From: Foliimonas ilicis
GTDB lineage: Bacteria; Pseudomonadota; Alphaproteobacteria; Rhizobiales; Rhizobiaceae
Length of the DNA: 64,000 nucleotides
Direction of reading: 5' to 3'
NCBI RefSeq assembly: GCF_039939195.1
Contig: NZ_JBDUUH010000013.1
Span: 62,001 to 126,000, forward strand
The translations under genes were made by a program, and so were the position numbers. Positions 50,635-60,407 of this stretch are shown here, in pieces. How positions within the stretch are numbered: position 1 is the stretch's first letter; each line of letters starts with the position of its first letter. The notes under the pieces were generated by a model. That model was not told the origin of the DNA. It did not search any database and worked only from the letters and a program-made list of their open reading frames with translations.

Positions 50635-51240
50635 ATGGGCAGACATCGAGACCGTCGAGAGTTGCGGCGCCACCGCTTTGAAGATGTCTTCGCACCGTTT
50701 CCTGACAGCTCTGCCGAATCGCGCTATTTTCAACAGCCACCCATAGCGTCGGCGCCGTCCATAGACGCCGAGGTAATATGGTTTAACGCGGAAAAGGGTT
50801 TTGGCTTTGTCAAGGCGGCGGATGGAATAGAGGCTTACCTTCACATTCGCTTACTAGAAGCTGTGGGGAAAAGCGGCGTCAGTGAAGGAACGCAGTTAAA
50901 GGTCAGCATTGAGGAGGGCCAGAAGGGCTATCAAGTTTCACGGATATTTGAAGTTGGCGATATAGTCGCGAAACCTATCGATGATGAGCCCGTGATTGGT
51001 CCGGCATCGCCTGCTCGAACGGACATTGAGGAAAAAGAGAGGGACGGCATAGTCAAGTGGTACAACGCGGATAAGGGCTTCGGCTTCATCGTTCCAAATG
51101 GCGAAGAGAAAGACGTGTTCGTTCACGCTACCGCCTTGGTCCGTTCAGAATTAACCGAACTGACCGAGGGCCAGAGAGTCCTGTTCAAATACGGTATGGG
51201 AAGGAAGGGTTTGGAGGCGTGGAGCATTCGGATTATTTAG
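50635..51240 (+). CDS. Protein with two cold-shock domains
   Basis: A 201-residue protein: a basic N-terminal 40 residues, then two cold-shock (CSD) folds. CSD1 (about 45-110) has EVIWFNAEKGFGFVKAADG, slightly degenerate in the second RNA-binding motif (AYLHIRLLE). CSD2 (about 135-200) is canonical: DGIVKWYNADKGFGFIVPNG and DVFVHATAL. Such double-CSD proteins are typical of Hyphomicrobiales and bind single-stranded RNA or DNA. ATG 50635 is favoured over an ATG 12 bp upstream because GAGACGATCA precedes it. Confidence 0.9.
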   Translation: MGRHRDRRELRRHRFEDVFAPFPDSSAESRYFQQPPIASAPSIDAEVIWFNAEKGFGFVKAADGIEAYLHIRLLEAVGKSGVSEGTQLKVSIEEGQKGYQVSRIFEVGDIVAKPIDDEPVIGPASPARTDIEEKERDGIVKWYNADKGFGFIVPNGEEKDVFVHATALVRSELTELTEGQRVLFKYGMGRKGLEAWSIRII

Positions 51241-51907
51241 AAACGAACACCGGTTGAAAACCTTGCGTTTTGTGCATCGCGTAGACTGCGTCTGTCTCCT
51301 AGCGTGTCGAAATCGATCAGTGTGATGGCTTCTGTAGCTTCTCATTAAAGCGTATGGATCCGCCTTGACACGATGATGCATCGTCAGCCCAGGACGTCCC
51401 TGTGGCTGGGCCGTCCGTATTGTCCACTCGGCCTAGATGGAAATCGGCTTTTCGGCGGTGACGGTCAGTTCGATATCGTTGGCCACGCGCTTGTCGCCCG
51501 TATAAGGATGCCGCCTATCTTGCGATTGAGCTAGGCGAGGTTTTTGGACAGTTGCGGTGCTTGATCTATTTTCGGATGCTGGACGAGCAAAAACTATGCT
51601 TTGCAGTGGGATTCGCCATCCAGGCTCGCTGGTTAGATCAAACTGCATCGAGCCTGAGGTGGCATAAGCTACCACAAATGGCGGAGACGCCAGATTTTTT
51701 AACCTGTATGTGGATGCGCGTCATTCGAAGTTTTGATTGCCCGATAGTACAGCGGCTACAAATAGGTTGTGAGCGGATTTAGTCCAAGTCCCATTATCTT
51801 ATTCTTTTGCGGGCTTAGGCTTGGTTGGATCTAAGTAAGGGCTTGAGTAGAATAGTTACTACTGCAGCTCAAAAGGCAGGGACGCACGCGGCGGGTAGTC
51901 GTCGCTA
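51241..51907. other. Intergenic, no gene recognised
   Basis: 667 bp. A minus-strand frame near 51433-51540 ends DRRHPYTGDKRVANDIELTV and TAEKPISI, which resembles the end of a real protein and may be a relic, but I cannot place it. No RNA gene or repeat seen. Confidence 0.4.
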
Positions 51908-52675
51908 CTACCGTTTCTGGCGCGGTCGCCACTGCATGCGGCGGGTGCCAGTGGTCTTTCGCACGTCACGAGCGCGATGAAGTCCGTTCAGTGCGATCAG
52001 TAGGAGCAGCATTGCAGCGATAACCAGCAGATAGCCTGCGATCGCTTGATAAAGCAGAACGCCAACGATGCCACCGGCAAGAAAAGCGGCAATGGTGCGG
52101 AGGTGCAGACGCAGTTTCGAGCGATTATCGATCGCACTGGCTTCACCTTCTTTTCCGCGCAGAATGTCAAAGGCTATGCCGAGTTCTACACCGATATCGG
52201 TTGCCATCCCGGAAACATGGGTGGTCCGCACGCGAGCGTCGGAAATTCGGGTCACTGTGGCGTTTTGTAATCCCATCAGAAATGCAAGGCCCAGCACGAG
52301 GATCGACCCTCGCAAGATGGTATCGTGCAGCCAGAGGTCTGCCGCGCCAAGCGGAAAGAGCAAAAATGCTTCGGTGAGGATGCTGTAGGCATAGATGCCG
52401 TGAATGCCGCGCCGCCTGCCAGCATTGATCATAATTGAGGAGAAGGCCGCCCCCAAGATAAAGATCACAACGATCGCCATATAGAACAGGGCAGCTATCC
52501 ACTGGAATGTCGCGATGTGGTCGGACAGCGCCGAGACGTTGCCTGTCATATTGGCGGAGAAGAAGCCGACCGCATAGAACGCTGCTGCATTCAAAGCGCC
52601 AGCAATGGCTGCAAGTGAGCATGCCAAGTTGAGGTTGATTCGCTCGTTGCGTGCAGCGCCCTGACTGATCAGCAT
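51908..52675 (-). CDS. DUF1275 (YoaK-type) inner-membrane protein
   Basis: A 255-residue integral membrane protein of the DUF1275/YoaK family with six or so hydrophobic segments. Signatures: SLAAIAGALNAAAFYAVGFF then SANMTGNVS, LAFLMGLQNATVTRISDARV and RTTHVSGMATDIGVELG. The conserved Asn/Thr-Gly positions are thought to line a transport path, but the substrate is unknown. It stands alone. Confidence 0.9.
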   Translation of the reverse strand: MLISQGAARNERINLNLACSLAAIAGALNAAAFYAVGFFSANMTGNVSALSDHIATFQWIAALFYMAIVVIFILGAAFSSIMINAGRRRGIHGIYAYSILTEAFLLFPLGAADLWLHDTILRGSILVLGLAFLMGLQNATVTRISDARVRTTHVSGMATDIGVELGIAFDILRGKEGEASAIDNRSKLRLHLRTIAAFLAGGIVGVLLYQAIAGYLLVIAAMLLLLIALNGLHRARDVRKTTGTRRMQWRPRQKR

Positions 52676-53139
52676 GAAAATCTTGTCTCGAAAAGCTACC
52701 GCTAGGAATTCCGACCCATATCCTGAAGTGACACGATCAGCGTGGGATCTTCTGGGATTTGGAACGATCCGTGTTACAACTCCTTTTGCCTGCTACGTAA
52801 ATCGGCGCCGGATTTGCAAGCCCATGGCTCAGTGAAGTATCCACGGCGAATTTGGCGTTTTCTTCGGCCATTGCAGAAAGTCTCCATTCCGGTTGATTTG
52901 ATAGCCTGCGGCTTCTTTCGATCTTCCCGTAGAGATAGCTTCTCCAACCAATTTTTTGTCAGACAAATCGAGGTTCTCACAAGACAATATCGCCTTTGCT
53001 GCGCGCAGGTGATGGGATTTCCTGACACCGGCCCTATCCTGTGCCGGCATAGCGGGCAAACAATCTTAAGCACTTTGCACGATCAGCGCCAGATGATGTC
53101 TAGGGCGATAGTTGAAGGCCACGCGGCGACATTCCAGCA
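52676..53139. other. Intergenic, no gene recognised
   Basis: 464 bp between the DUF1275 gene and the IS6 relic. Open frames on both strands have no recognisable domain. Part may be the missing upstream portion of the IS6-type element in degenerate form. Confidence 0.35.
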
Positions 53140-53378
53140 GCGCCCAGGCGCCGACTCAACAATCGCGCCGAGAGTACCCACCTCTCTTGCGAAAACGAGA
53201 GCGGCACATGATGGGCTTCAAATCGGGTCGCCAATGCCAGCGTTTCGTTTCAACCCACGGTCAGTTTGCCAACCTTTTCCATCTTTACCGGAAACACCTG
53301 ACCGCCGTCGATTACTGCCACCTTCGCCGTAACACCATCTCAACCTGGCGCGACATCGCACTGTCAGTTGAAGGCTGA
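53140..53378 (+). mobile_element. IS6-family transposase, C-terminal relic
   Basis: The end of an IS6/IS26-type transposase: NNRAESTH, then after a frameshift LRKRERHMMGFKSGRQCQRF, VSTHGQFANLF and HLTAVDYCHLRRNTISTWRD. The conserved final-Glu region (NNRAE) is visible, but the rest of the DDE domain is gone. About 70 of 230 residues remain. It lies beyond the convergent end of the cydDC operon. Confidence 0.65.
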
Positions 53379-53660
53379 CGAAGTCACAAATACACTCTGC
53401 CGATCCTCAACCCGTTAAGGCTATGCTACCGGGAGGACGCATTATAGAGCTTTACTGACCGGCGATTGACAGACGCCCCAAGAAACGCGAAGTGGCGATG
53501 TGAGCATCCCGACCCGGCATAGGCGACCGAGTCTGTCAGCGGCGCTGTCGGGAAATGCAGCGACGCGCCCTGATCGTAACAAGGCGGTTGGCCGGTGTGT
53601 GGGATCTGACGCTGTCCCGCGACGCGAGTCTTGGTTTGGCCTGGCGACAGTATGTGCAAA
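53379..53660. other. Intergenic, no gene recognised
   Basis: 282 bp downstream of cydC on one side and the IS6 relic on the other. No clear terminator hairpin or coding frame. Confidence 0.35.
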
Positions 53661-55283
53661 TCATAGGCGAATCGTGGTGGCGTGCCGAAGGTCAAAGGCG
53701 CGGTGGCTGGAAAGAACCACGACTCGGCCTCGTAAATGTTCCAGGAGCCGGTGCAGGATTCGTACGCCCTGTGCCTCGTCGATATGCTCTGTTGGTTCGT
53801 CGAGAAGGATGATTGGCCTGTCAGATAGCCAAACGCGTGCAAGGTTCAGCCGCTGCGCCTCGCCCAGCGACAGCACGTCTTGCGTGATCCAGGCATTGAG
53901 CCCACCAGCCAGTTCGATACGCTCCTTCATCTCGACGGCAGCGAGCGCCTGCCAAAGTTCATCGTCGGCGGCGCCGCGCGCAAAGAAGTTGGCACGTACC
54001 GTGTCAGCAAGGATCGCCGCGTCATGCGGACAAAAGCATGAGGCCATCTGACGATCGAGAGCAGAAAGAAGCTTCGCATCGCCGACGATCGCATCGCTTC
54101 CGATCCAGCCGGCAATCTGCTTGAGCAGGCTCGTCTTGCCACAACCGCTGGGGCCCGTGAATACCGTGGGCTGGCCCGCCTGCAGGTGTAGCGTAATAGG
54201 CTCTCCCATTAGCCGTCCGTCCGGCGCGCACCGTGGCAAGGCTGATAGCTTCAGCGTCTGGAGGGAAGATGAAATTTGGTTTGCTGATCGCAGATCGGGC
54301 AGGACATTCGTCCATCTTCCGATTTCTGCCTGTGCGGTTTGACGACGGAACCGGGCCACCATAATGCGCGATGCCCCCTGCATGGTTTCACCAAGAGCGA
54401 ACCACGCAAAGCCGAGGAAAAGGGGTACGAGCAAGCCCTCACTACGTAATCCCATCCACCAAGCGACGCCGACGATGCTGAGTAGCGCGACAGGTCCGAG
54501 CAACACGGCAAGTGCGTCGACCATCGCCTGTTGCCGGGATACCGCCAGGATTCCCCGCTCGGCCTCGGACAACTGGTCGAGCGCGTCTGTTATGGCTACA
54601 GGCCACGCGTCCTCAGCCCACAAGGGGACGGCTGACGCCATGGCCATGCCGAGCTTCTGCGCTCCTCGACGCTGCAAGGCTCGGCGATGCTTCCACGCGA
54701 TGGCGCCAGCCCCGGCCAGTCTTGCCGCTGAGAACAGAACCGCGAGTAGCAGAACGCCGATTGGTAGAAGTGCGAACGGCGTCACGATAGCGGTAGCAAG
54801 GAGGCCGCCGATCAGCCCGATGCCGAGGGAAATTGTCGGGAGGTCGATCCGCAGTTTAGCATAATCTAGGTCCTCGACGTCATCGATATAATCGGCCAGC
54901 CGCGCTTCATCGCCAAGCTGCCAGCCGGTGCGGCGGATGGCAGGCGAGCCGGCCATCGCCCGGAAGAGGTTCACCCGCCGGGTAACTTGATCGGTCAGCG
55001 CCGCCTTATGACCGACCAGCCGTTCGCCGTACTTTGCCGCTGTGCGACCGACCGCGAACAGCCGAACCAGCGCGCCCGGAATGTGGAAATTAAAGGTGAA
55101 GGCTGCGGCCGACATGCCCGCAATAGCGACCGAGCCCAGGAACCATGCCGACAGGCCGCCAAGCAGAAGGCCGCATGCGAGCGCAGTTAGCGCCAGCGCC
55201 ATGGCATATCGCCATGGCAAGCCGAGTCCATCTGTACCGGCCGACAAAACGTGCCCGTTTGAGTGAGATGCGTCCGCCACCAT
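53661..55283 (-). CDS. cydC: CydC subunit of the CydDC thiol exporter
   Basis: A 540-residue fused membrane-ATPase ABC subunit. With CydD it exports cysteine/glutathione to the periplasm and is needed to assemble cytochrome bd. Six membrane segments fill the first 330 residues; the ATPase has Walker A GPSGCGKTSLLKQ, a degenerate signature LSLGEAQRLNLAR (for LSGGQ), Walker B PIILLDEPTE and H-loop SSHRAF. Its ATG overlaps the cydD stop, so the two are co-translated. The altered signature motif fits an asymmetric heterodimer with one weaker site. Confidence 0.92.
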   Translation of the reverse strand: MVADASHSNGHVLSAGTDGLGLPWRYAMALALTALACGLLLGGLSAWFLGSVAIAGMSAAAFTFNFHIPGALVRLFAVGRTAAKYGERLVGHKAALTDQVTRRVNLFRAMAGSPAIRRTGWQLGDEARLADYIDDVEDLDYAKLRIDLPTISLGIGLIGGLLATAIVTPFALLPIGVLLLAVLFSAARLAGAGAIAWKHRRALQRRGAQKLGMAMASAVPLWAEDAWPVAITDALDQLSEAERGILAVSRQQAMVDALAVLLGPVALLSIVGVAWWMGLRSEGLLVPLFLGFAWFALGETMQGASRIMVARFRRQTAQAEIGRWTNVLPDLRSANQISSSLQTLKLSALPRCAPDGRLMGEPITLHLQAGQPTVFTGPSGCGKTSLLKQIAGWIGSDAIVGDAKLLSALDRQMASCFCPHDAAILADTVRANFFARGAADDELWQALAAVEMKERIELAGGLNAWITQDVLSLGEAQRLNLARVWLSDRPIILLDEPTEHIDEAQGVRILHRLLEHLRGRVVVLSSHRAFDLRHATTIRL

Positions 55284-56884
55284 TACGCTGCCTCCATTGC
55301 CGCGACTGGAGAGAGATCGAACAGGCGGTCCGCAAGCGCGATGAGCTCACGGTCGTGGGTTGCGACGAGAACGAGCCGGGTTCCGGCCAGGTCGCGGAGC
55401 GCCTTGCGGATCACCGCTGCCGTCCGGTAGTCGAGTTTTGCCGTGGGCTCGTCGGCAATGATTACCCGGTGGCCAAGCATGGCACGGGCGATGGCAACTC
55501 GCATTCTTTGGCCACCCGACAGATTGGCGCCGCCCGCCGCCAGCGGGGCCTCAAGACCACCGGGCAACATTTCATTATCGAGCAGATCCACTCTTTCGGC
55601 TGCGTCACGGAGCATTGTTGGAGAAATGCTGTCGCTATTCCACAAGATGGCGTCTGTCAGCGTCTCTCCTGACACGTAGCAATCGCTGGAAATCCACGCG
55701 AGTTTGCTTCCCGCAAGGCTCCTGTTCTCCGTGCTTGTTGCAGGTTCGATACCTGCGACACGACGCAGGAGCGTTGACTTGCCTGAGCCGCTCGGACCAA
55801 CGATAACAACGAGGCCGCTCTCTGGAAAATCTATGCCAGCCATGACGTGATCGACGGCGTGAAGCCTCGGCAGTTCCGGGGTTTCGGTAATGAGGAGCCG
55901 ATTAAGCGCCGCAGCCGCTGCAAGTCCGTCTGCCTTGGCGTGGTATTGCTCTGAAAAGCGGCGGAATGGAGCAAAATACTCGGGCGCGATCATTAGGATG
56001 AACAGGGTCTGCCACAGTTCAAGATTTGAGAATCCTGGGATCATCGCGAGCTTCAGATGACCGAGCCCCAGGAACACGGCGAGCATCGCGATCGACAGCG
56101 ACGCGAAAAAGTCGATGACGGCAGAATTGAGGAATGCGACGCGCAGGACAGTCATCATGTTGGACGCGTATACTTGGAGCCGTTCGGCCAGCTTGGCCTC
56201 CTCAGCCGCCAGCCCATGATTGGCGAGGATCGTCGGCAGGGTACGGATGCGGTCCGCGAACTGACCGGCCAGGCGGCTGAATGCGCGTTCCTGCGCGTCA
56301 GCACGCGTGCGGATCGTATCGCCGACCAGCACGAAGAAGATGATCATAACGGGCGTGAGGCACAACAACAGCAGTACGGCCTGCCATGAAACGCAAATCA
56401 GGGCCGCCGCCGTCACCAAAGGACCTATGGCCATCATCAAAGTCGCGGCGCGATGGCTGGTGACTAGTGCCGCGATCGCAGCTGGGTGACGCTGCATGCT
56501 CATCGTGAGCGTGCCCGTGGGAATGGATTGAAGAGCACGCCCGCTCATACTCTGTAGCATCTCGGCAGCCCCGCCCCTAAGATTTGCCGAGACCGTGATT
56601 TCGGTTCGCATCTGGATGCGATCCGAGATCAGCCCGGCCAGAGTGGCCGCCACGAGCAGGGCCGGAAGGGCGATTAGAAGCGACGTTTCCACCTCGCCAC
56701 CCATCACCAGCCGTCCGACGAGGAGTGCGGTGGCTGCGGCAAAGCTCAGCCGCAGGACCATGCGCGCAAACTGCCAACCGAGCAGCAGCTTCAAACCGGA
56801 TGCGGCCGAAACACGTGCGCGAGAAATGGCGCCGAACGCAGACGACGGCGGCACTTTCGGAGTTGACACGACTTTCATGGTCAT
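55283..56884 (-). CDS. cydD: CydD subunit of the CydDC thiol exporter
   Basis: A 533-residue ABC exporter half, partner of CydC. The membrane domain has the expected segments (WQAVLLLLCLTPVMIIFFVL and others); the ATPase has Walker A GPSGSGKSTLLRR, signature LSGGQRMRVAIARAM, Walker B VIIADEPTAKLD and H-loop VATHDRELI, all canonical. It starts 104 bp from cydA in the opposite direction, and the FNR box at 56919-56932 lies in that gap, so oxygen-dependent control of both sides is likely. Confidence 0.93.
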   Translation of the reverse strand: MTMKVVSTPKVPPSSAFGAISRARVSAASGLKLLLGWQFARMVLRLSFAAATALLVGRLVMGGEVETSLLIALPALLVAATLAGLISDRIQMRTEITVSANLRGGAAEMLQSMSGRALQSIPTGTLTMSMQRHPAAIAALVTSHRAATLMMAIGPLVTAAALICVSWQAVLLLLCLTPVMIIFFVLVGDTIRTRADAQERAFSRLAGQFADRIRTLPTILANHGLAAEEAKLAERLQVYASNMMTVLRVAFLNSAVIDFFASLSIAMLAVFLGLGHLKLAMIPGFSNLELWQTLFILMIAPEYFAPFRRFSEQYHAKADGLAAAAALNRLLITETPELPRLHAVDHVMAGIDFPESGLVVIVGPSGSGKSTLLRRVAGIEPATSTENRSLAGSKLAWISSDCYVSGETLTDAILWNSDSISPTMLRDAAERVDLLDNEMLPGGLEAPLAAGGANLSGGQRMRVAIARAMLGHRVIIADEPTAKLDYRTAAVIRKALRDLAGTRLVLVATHDRELIALADRLFDLSPVAAMEAA

Positions 56885-56918
56885 ATGCCGCTTCTCTCAT
56901 GTGCTTGGTTGAGGCGAG

Positions 56919-56932
56919 TTGATCCAGATCAA
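56919..56932. promoter_or_regulatory. FNR/FixK-type box between cydD and cydA
   Basis: TTGATCCAGATCAA, a perfect TTGATNNNNATCAA palindrome, 35 bp upstream of cydD and 55 bp upstream of cydA. It should let the FnrN encoded at 60408-61130 activate cydAB and perhaps cydDC at low oxygen. Confidence 0.8.
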
Positions 56933-56987
56933 AGGGCAGGGATGCTCGTGGGTCTAGGAGGTAGACATCTCCGAAAGGACTCTTCTG

Positions 56988-58556
56988 ATGACAGATCCCT
57001 TGCTTGTCGACCTCTCGCGGCTGCAATTCGCGTTGACTGCCATGTACCATTTCCTCTTTGTTCCGCTGACGCTTGGTCTCTCCATACTCATTGCGATGAT
57101 GGAGACAGTTTATGTGATGACCCGCCGGACAATTTGGCGCGACATGACGAAGTTCTGGGGGGTGCTGTTTGGCATCAACTTCGCCCTCGGGGTTGCCACC
57201 GGCATTACCATGGAGTTTCAGTTCGGCATGAACTGGGCTTACTATTCGCACTATGTCGGCGACGTGTTCGGCGCGCCGCTCGCCATCGAGGGCCTGATGG
57301 CATTTTTCCTCGAGGCAACCTTCATCGGTCTGTTCTTCTTCGGCTGGGAGCGTCTCTCCGCTCGAGGGCATCTCGCCGTCACATGGCTTATGGCGCTCGG
57401 CGCAAATTTTTCAGCACTATGGATCCTGATCGCCAATGGATGGATGCAAAATCCGGTCGGCTCGGCGTTCAACCCCGACACGATGCGCATGGAAGTCACC
57501 GATTTCATGGCTGTGCTACTCAATCCGGTCGCGCAAGCGAAGTTCGTTCACACCGTCTCGGCCGGCTATGTCTGCGGCGCGGTGTTCGTGCTCGGCGTCT
57601 CGGCTTGGTATCTGTTGCGCGGTCGCCACATTGAACTCGCAAGGCGTTCCTTCGTCATCGCCTCGGCATTCGGTGTTGCCTCGACGCTGTCTGTCATCGT
57701 GTTGGGGGACGAAAGCGGCTATGCTCTGACCGACAACCAGAAGATGAAGCTCGCGGCCATGGAGGCCATGTGGGAAACAGAGTCCGCGCCCGCGTCGTTT
57801 ACCCTGTTCGGCATTCCTAGCCAATCGGGTCGCGAGACGCGGTTGCATGTCCAGGTACCATGGGTCATGGGGCTGATCGGCACTCGCTCTATCGACAAGG
57901 AGATTCCAGGCATCACCGAGCTCGTGGCACATGCCGAGGAGCGGATTCGCAACGGTATTCCCGCCTACGATGCGCTCGAGGCGATCAAGTCGGACCGCAC
58001 AGACGCGTCCGCTCGCGCGGCCTTCGATGCGTCCTCTGCGGATCTCGGCTATGCGCTGTTGCTCAAGCAATATGTAGAAGATCCGCGGCAGGCGAGCGAA
58101 CAGCAGATCAAGGATGCCGCATGGTCAACGGTGCCGCACGTACCGTCACTGTTCTTCACCTTCCGTTTGATGGTGCTCTGCAGCTTCGTCCTGCTCGCTG
58201 TCTTCGTCGTCTCGCTCTGGCACACGATGCGCGAGGAGGAAGCGCCGAGATGGCTATTCCGCATGGCATTGCTGGCTATGCCGCTGCCTTGGATCGCGGC
58301 GGAGGTCGGCTGGTTTGTCGCCGAATTCGGCCGTCAGCCCTGGATCATCGAGGGCGTGCTACCGACTTTCCTGGCGACGTCCGCGCTCGGCATTACCGAT
58401 CTGCTCATTACCATCGCCGGCTTCACGATCGTCTATGGCGTTCTGGCGGTCATCGAGGTGAAGCTGATGCTGGCCGCGATCCGCAAAGGACCCGAAGTCG
58501 CCGAACTCCTTGAGGATACGGCGTCCTCTGCTTCACGCTTCCAGCCCGCCGAATGA
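56988..58556 (+). CDS. cydA: Cytochrome bd ubiquinol oxidase subunit I
   Basis: The 522-residue CydA oxidises quinol and carries hemes b558, b595 and d in the inner membrane. Haem-ligand His near residue 20 (MYHFLFVPLTLG), the conserved Glu stretch in IEGLMAFFLEATFIGLFFFG, the quinol-binding Q-loop GDESGYALTDNQKMKLAAME and GWFVAEFGRQPW are all present. Length matches the long-Q-loop type of E. coli. ATG 56988 follows GAAAGGACTCTTCTG. First gene of cydA-cydB-cydX, divergent from cydDC. Confidence 0.96.
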   Translation: MTDPLLVDLSRLQFALTAMYHFLFVPLTLGLSILIAMMETVYVMTRRTIWRDMTKFWGVLFGINFALGVATGITMEFQFGMNWAYYSHYVGDVFGAPLAIEGLMAFFLEATFIGLFFFGWERLSARGHLAVTWLMALGANFSALWILIANGWMQNPVGSAFNPDTMRMEVTDFMAVLLNPVAQAKFVHTVSAGYVCGAVFVLGVSAWYLLRGRHIELARRSFVIASAFGVASTLSVIVLGDESGYALTDNQKMKLAAMEAMWETESAPASFTLFGIPSQSGRETRLHVQVPWVMGLIGTRSIDKEIPGITELVAHAEERIRNGIPAYDALEAIKSDRTDASARAAFDASSADLGYALLLKQYVEDPRQASEQQIKDAAWSTVPHVPSLFFTFRLMVLCSFVLLAVFVVSLWHTMREEEAPRWLFRMALLAMPLPWIAAEVGWFVAEFGRQPWIIEGVLPTFLATSALGITDLLITIAGFTIVYGVLAVIEVKLMLAAIRKGPEVAELLEDTASSASRFQPAE

Positions 58557-58575
58557 CGCCGCTTCGCAAAGGTCA

Positions 58576-59730
58576 ATGACAATGATTGAATTCCTCTTCG
58601 ATTACCAAACGCTCCGGCTGGCTTGGTGGATCCTGCTCGGCGTCTTGCTCGTAGGCTTTGCCGCAACCGATGGCTTCGATATGGGCACGGGTGCACTGCT
58701 GCCTTTTGTGGCCCGAACCGATACCGAACGGCGCGTCGTCATCAACACCATCGGACCGGTCTGGGAAGGCAATCAGGTCTGGTTCATCCTCGGGGGCGGG
58801 GCTATCTTCGCTGCTTGGCCGGCACTTTACGCTCTGAGCTTCTCCGGCTTCTATCTCGCGATGTTCCTGGTATTGATGGCGCTGATATTGCGGCCGGTTT
58901 CCATCAAGTACCGTTCGAAGCGTCCGGAGCTGGTATGGCGAACCCGCTGGGACTGGGCGCTGTTCGTCGGCAGCGCGGTTCCTGCCCTGATCTTCGGGGT
59001 CGCCGTGGGCAACACCCTGCAGGGCGTACCGTTTCACTTCACGCCGGACCTTCGCCCGATCTACGAGGGTAACCTTTTTGGGCTGCTCAATCCGCTGGCG
59101 CTCTATTGCGGTCTGGTATCACTATCGATGATCGTCATGCACGGGGCGGCTTGGCTGACCTTCAAGGCTGAAGGCGCGGTGGCGGCGCGGGCGAGGGTGC
59201 TCGGCGGCAAAGCCGCGGTCATCGCGTCGGCGCTTTTCGCTGGCGGAGGCGTGCTGGTGTGGCTGGGCCTGCTCGGCGGCTATCGCGTCACCTCGCCGGT
59301 TGTCTGGGACGGGCCGTCCAATCCTCTCGGCAAGACGGTTATTGCGGACGGGGGAGCATGGCTCGCCAACTTCCACGCATACCCGATCCTGTGGCTGGTG
59401 CCTTTGCTTGGCGTCGCGTCACCACTGCTCGCCGCCCTAGGCTTCCGGGCAGGCAAGGAGGGGCTGACTTTCCTCGCCTCGAAGCTCGGCGTTGCCATGA
59501 TAATCGCGACAGTCGGCGTCGCCATGTTCCCCATCCTGTTGCCGTCCAGCACCAGCCCGGACCACTCGCTTGCTGTGTTTGATGCTTCGTCGAGCCGCGC
59601 GACGCTACGCAACATGCTAATCGCCACCGTGATCTTCATGCCAATCATCCTTGCCTACACCGCCTGGGTCTACAAGGTGCTGTGGGGCAAGGTGAGCGAA
59701 AAGAGCATTGAAAGCGGCCACTCTTACTGA
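58576..59730 (+). CDS. cydB: Cytochrome bd ubiquinol oxidase subunit II
   Basis: A 384-residue CydB with eight or more membrane helices. Seen: WWILLGVLLVGFAATDGFDM, GPVWEGNQVWFILGGGAIF, YRSKRPELVWRTRWDWALF and GNTLQGVPFHF, the standard CydB signatures. Two starts (ATG 58576 and ATG 58582) are both possible; AAAGG precedes them at 4 and 10 bp, so 58582 is about as likely. It lies 19 bp after cydA and 22 bp before cydX. Confidence 0.95.
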   Translation: MTMIEFLFDYQTLRLAWWILLGVLLVGFAATDGFDMGTGALLPFVARTDTERRVVINTIGPVWEGNQVWFILGGGAIFAAWPALYALSFSGFYLAMFLVLMALILRPVSIKYRSKRPELVWRTRWDWALFVGSAVPALIFGVAVGNTLQGVPFHFTPDLRPIYEGNLFGLLNPLALYCGLVSLSMIVMHGAAWLTFKAEGAVAARARVLGGKAAVIASALFAGGGVLVWLGLLGGYRVTSPVVWDGPSNPLGKTVIADGGAWLANFHAYPILWLVPLLGVASPLLAALGFRAGKEGLTFLASKLGVAMIIATVGVAMFPILLPSSTSPDHSLAVFDASSSRATLRNMLIATVIFMPIILAYTAWVYKVLWGKVSEKSIESGHSY

Positions 59731-59752
59731 CATTTGTTCGGAGAATTGACAC

Positions 59753-59884
59753 ATGTGGTATTTTGCCTGGATCCTCGGCCTTGGTCTCGCAGCCGCCGTC
59801 GGCATTCTCAACGCGCTTTGGTACGAGTTGCGCACCGTCCGAAACGAACCTGTCGACGAGACGGTTCAACTCCCCACGCCTTGA
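59753..59884 (+). CDS. cydX: Small oxidase subunit CydX
   Basis: A 43-residue single-helix subunit that stabilises the haems of cytochrome bd. It begins MWYFAWILGLGLAAAVGILN and continues ALWYELRTVRNEP, the family pattern (MWYFAWxLG...NAxWYE). GGAGAATTGACAC precedes ATG 59753. Third gene of the cydABX operon. Confidence 0.92.
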   Translation: MWYFAWILGLGLAAAVGILNALWYELRTVRNEPVDETVQLPTP

Positions 59885-59907
59885 CGCCGTGCCTGGAGGA
59901 AGCCGTC

Positions 59908-60402
59908 ATGAAGGACAGGGAATCCGCGCCGCGGTGCGCGCGAACGGAACAATGCCCCGTACATGGTGCATGCGCTCCGGCTCGCTTCATTCCCTGCATC
60001 GATATGGCTATGGTGCATGTGCAGAAGCTCAAACTCTGCGACGCACTCGAGGCGATTGCTGACGACTTGCCGTCACGTCTTGATCAACTGCAATGTCTGG
60101 TGATTGCCAGCAGCCTGGTGCCCCTGCTGAGGGAATGTCACCGCTTCGAGGAGGAGTTCGTCTTTCCTGTGTTTGCACGTAGCCGCAGTGGCAGCGGGAT
60201 CGTGGCGCGACTGACCTCAGAACATTTGGAGGACGATTGCGCGGCGGAGGATCTCAGCGAAGCGCTGCTGGCCTATGGCCACGGCCGGCCAATCGAGAAT
60301 CCGGAGGCCTTCGGCTACATGCTACGCGCGCTATTCGGCTCCATGCGGCGGCATATCGCTTTCGAGCGCGATCATCTGCTGCCTGACATGGCTAGCGGTT
60401 GA
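59908..60402 (+). CDS. Hemerythrin-like (HHE) protein
   Basis: A 164-residue HHE cation-binding protein: a Cys-rich lead (CARTEQCPVHGACAP) and then a four-helix di-iron fold with CHRFEEEFVFPVF, LTSEHLEDDCAAEDL and MRRHIAFERDHLLP supplying His and Glu ligands. Such proteins near cyd genes and FNR regulators probably bind oxygen or nitric oxide, or store iron. ATG 59908 follows TGGAGGAAGCCGTC. It is 23 bp after cydX and probably in the same transcript. The Cys-rich N-terminus might bind another metal. Confidence 0.85.
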   Translation: MKDRESAPRCARTEQCPVHGACAPARFIPCIDMAMVHVQKLKLCDALEAIADDLPSRLDQLQCLVIASSLVPLLRECHRFEEEFVFPVFARSRSGSGIVARLTSEHLEDDCAAEDLSEALLAYGHGRPIENPEAFGYMLRALFGSMRRHIAFERDHLLPDMASG

Positions 60403-60407
60403 GCCAC

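Noticed and set aside
53426..53842. 138-codon minus-strand frame downstream of cydC
   Set aside because: Overlaps the end of cydC in another frame and has no similarity to known proteins.
56577..57371. 264-codon minus-strand frame upstream of cydD
   Set aside because: Antisense to cydA at its start and in a different frame of cydD; composition is not protein-like.
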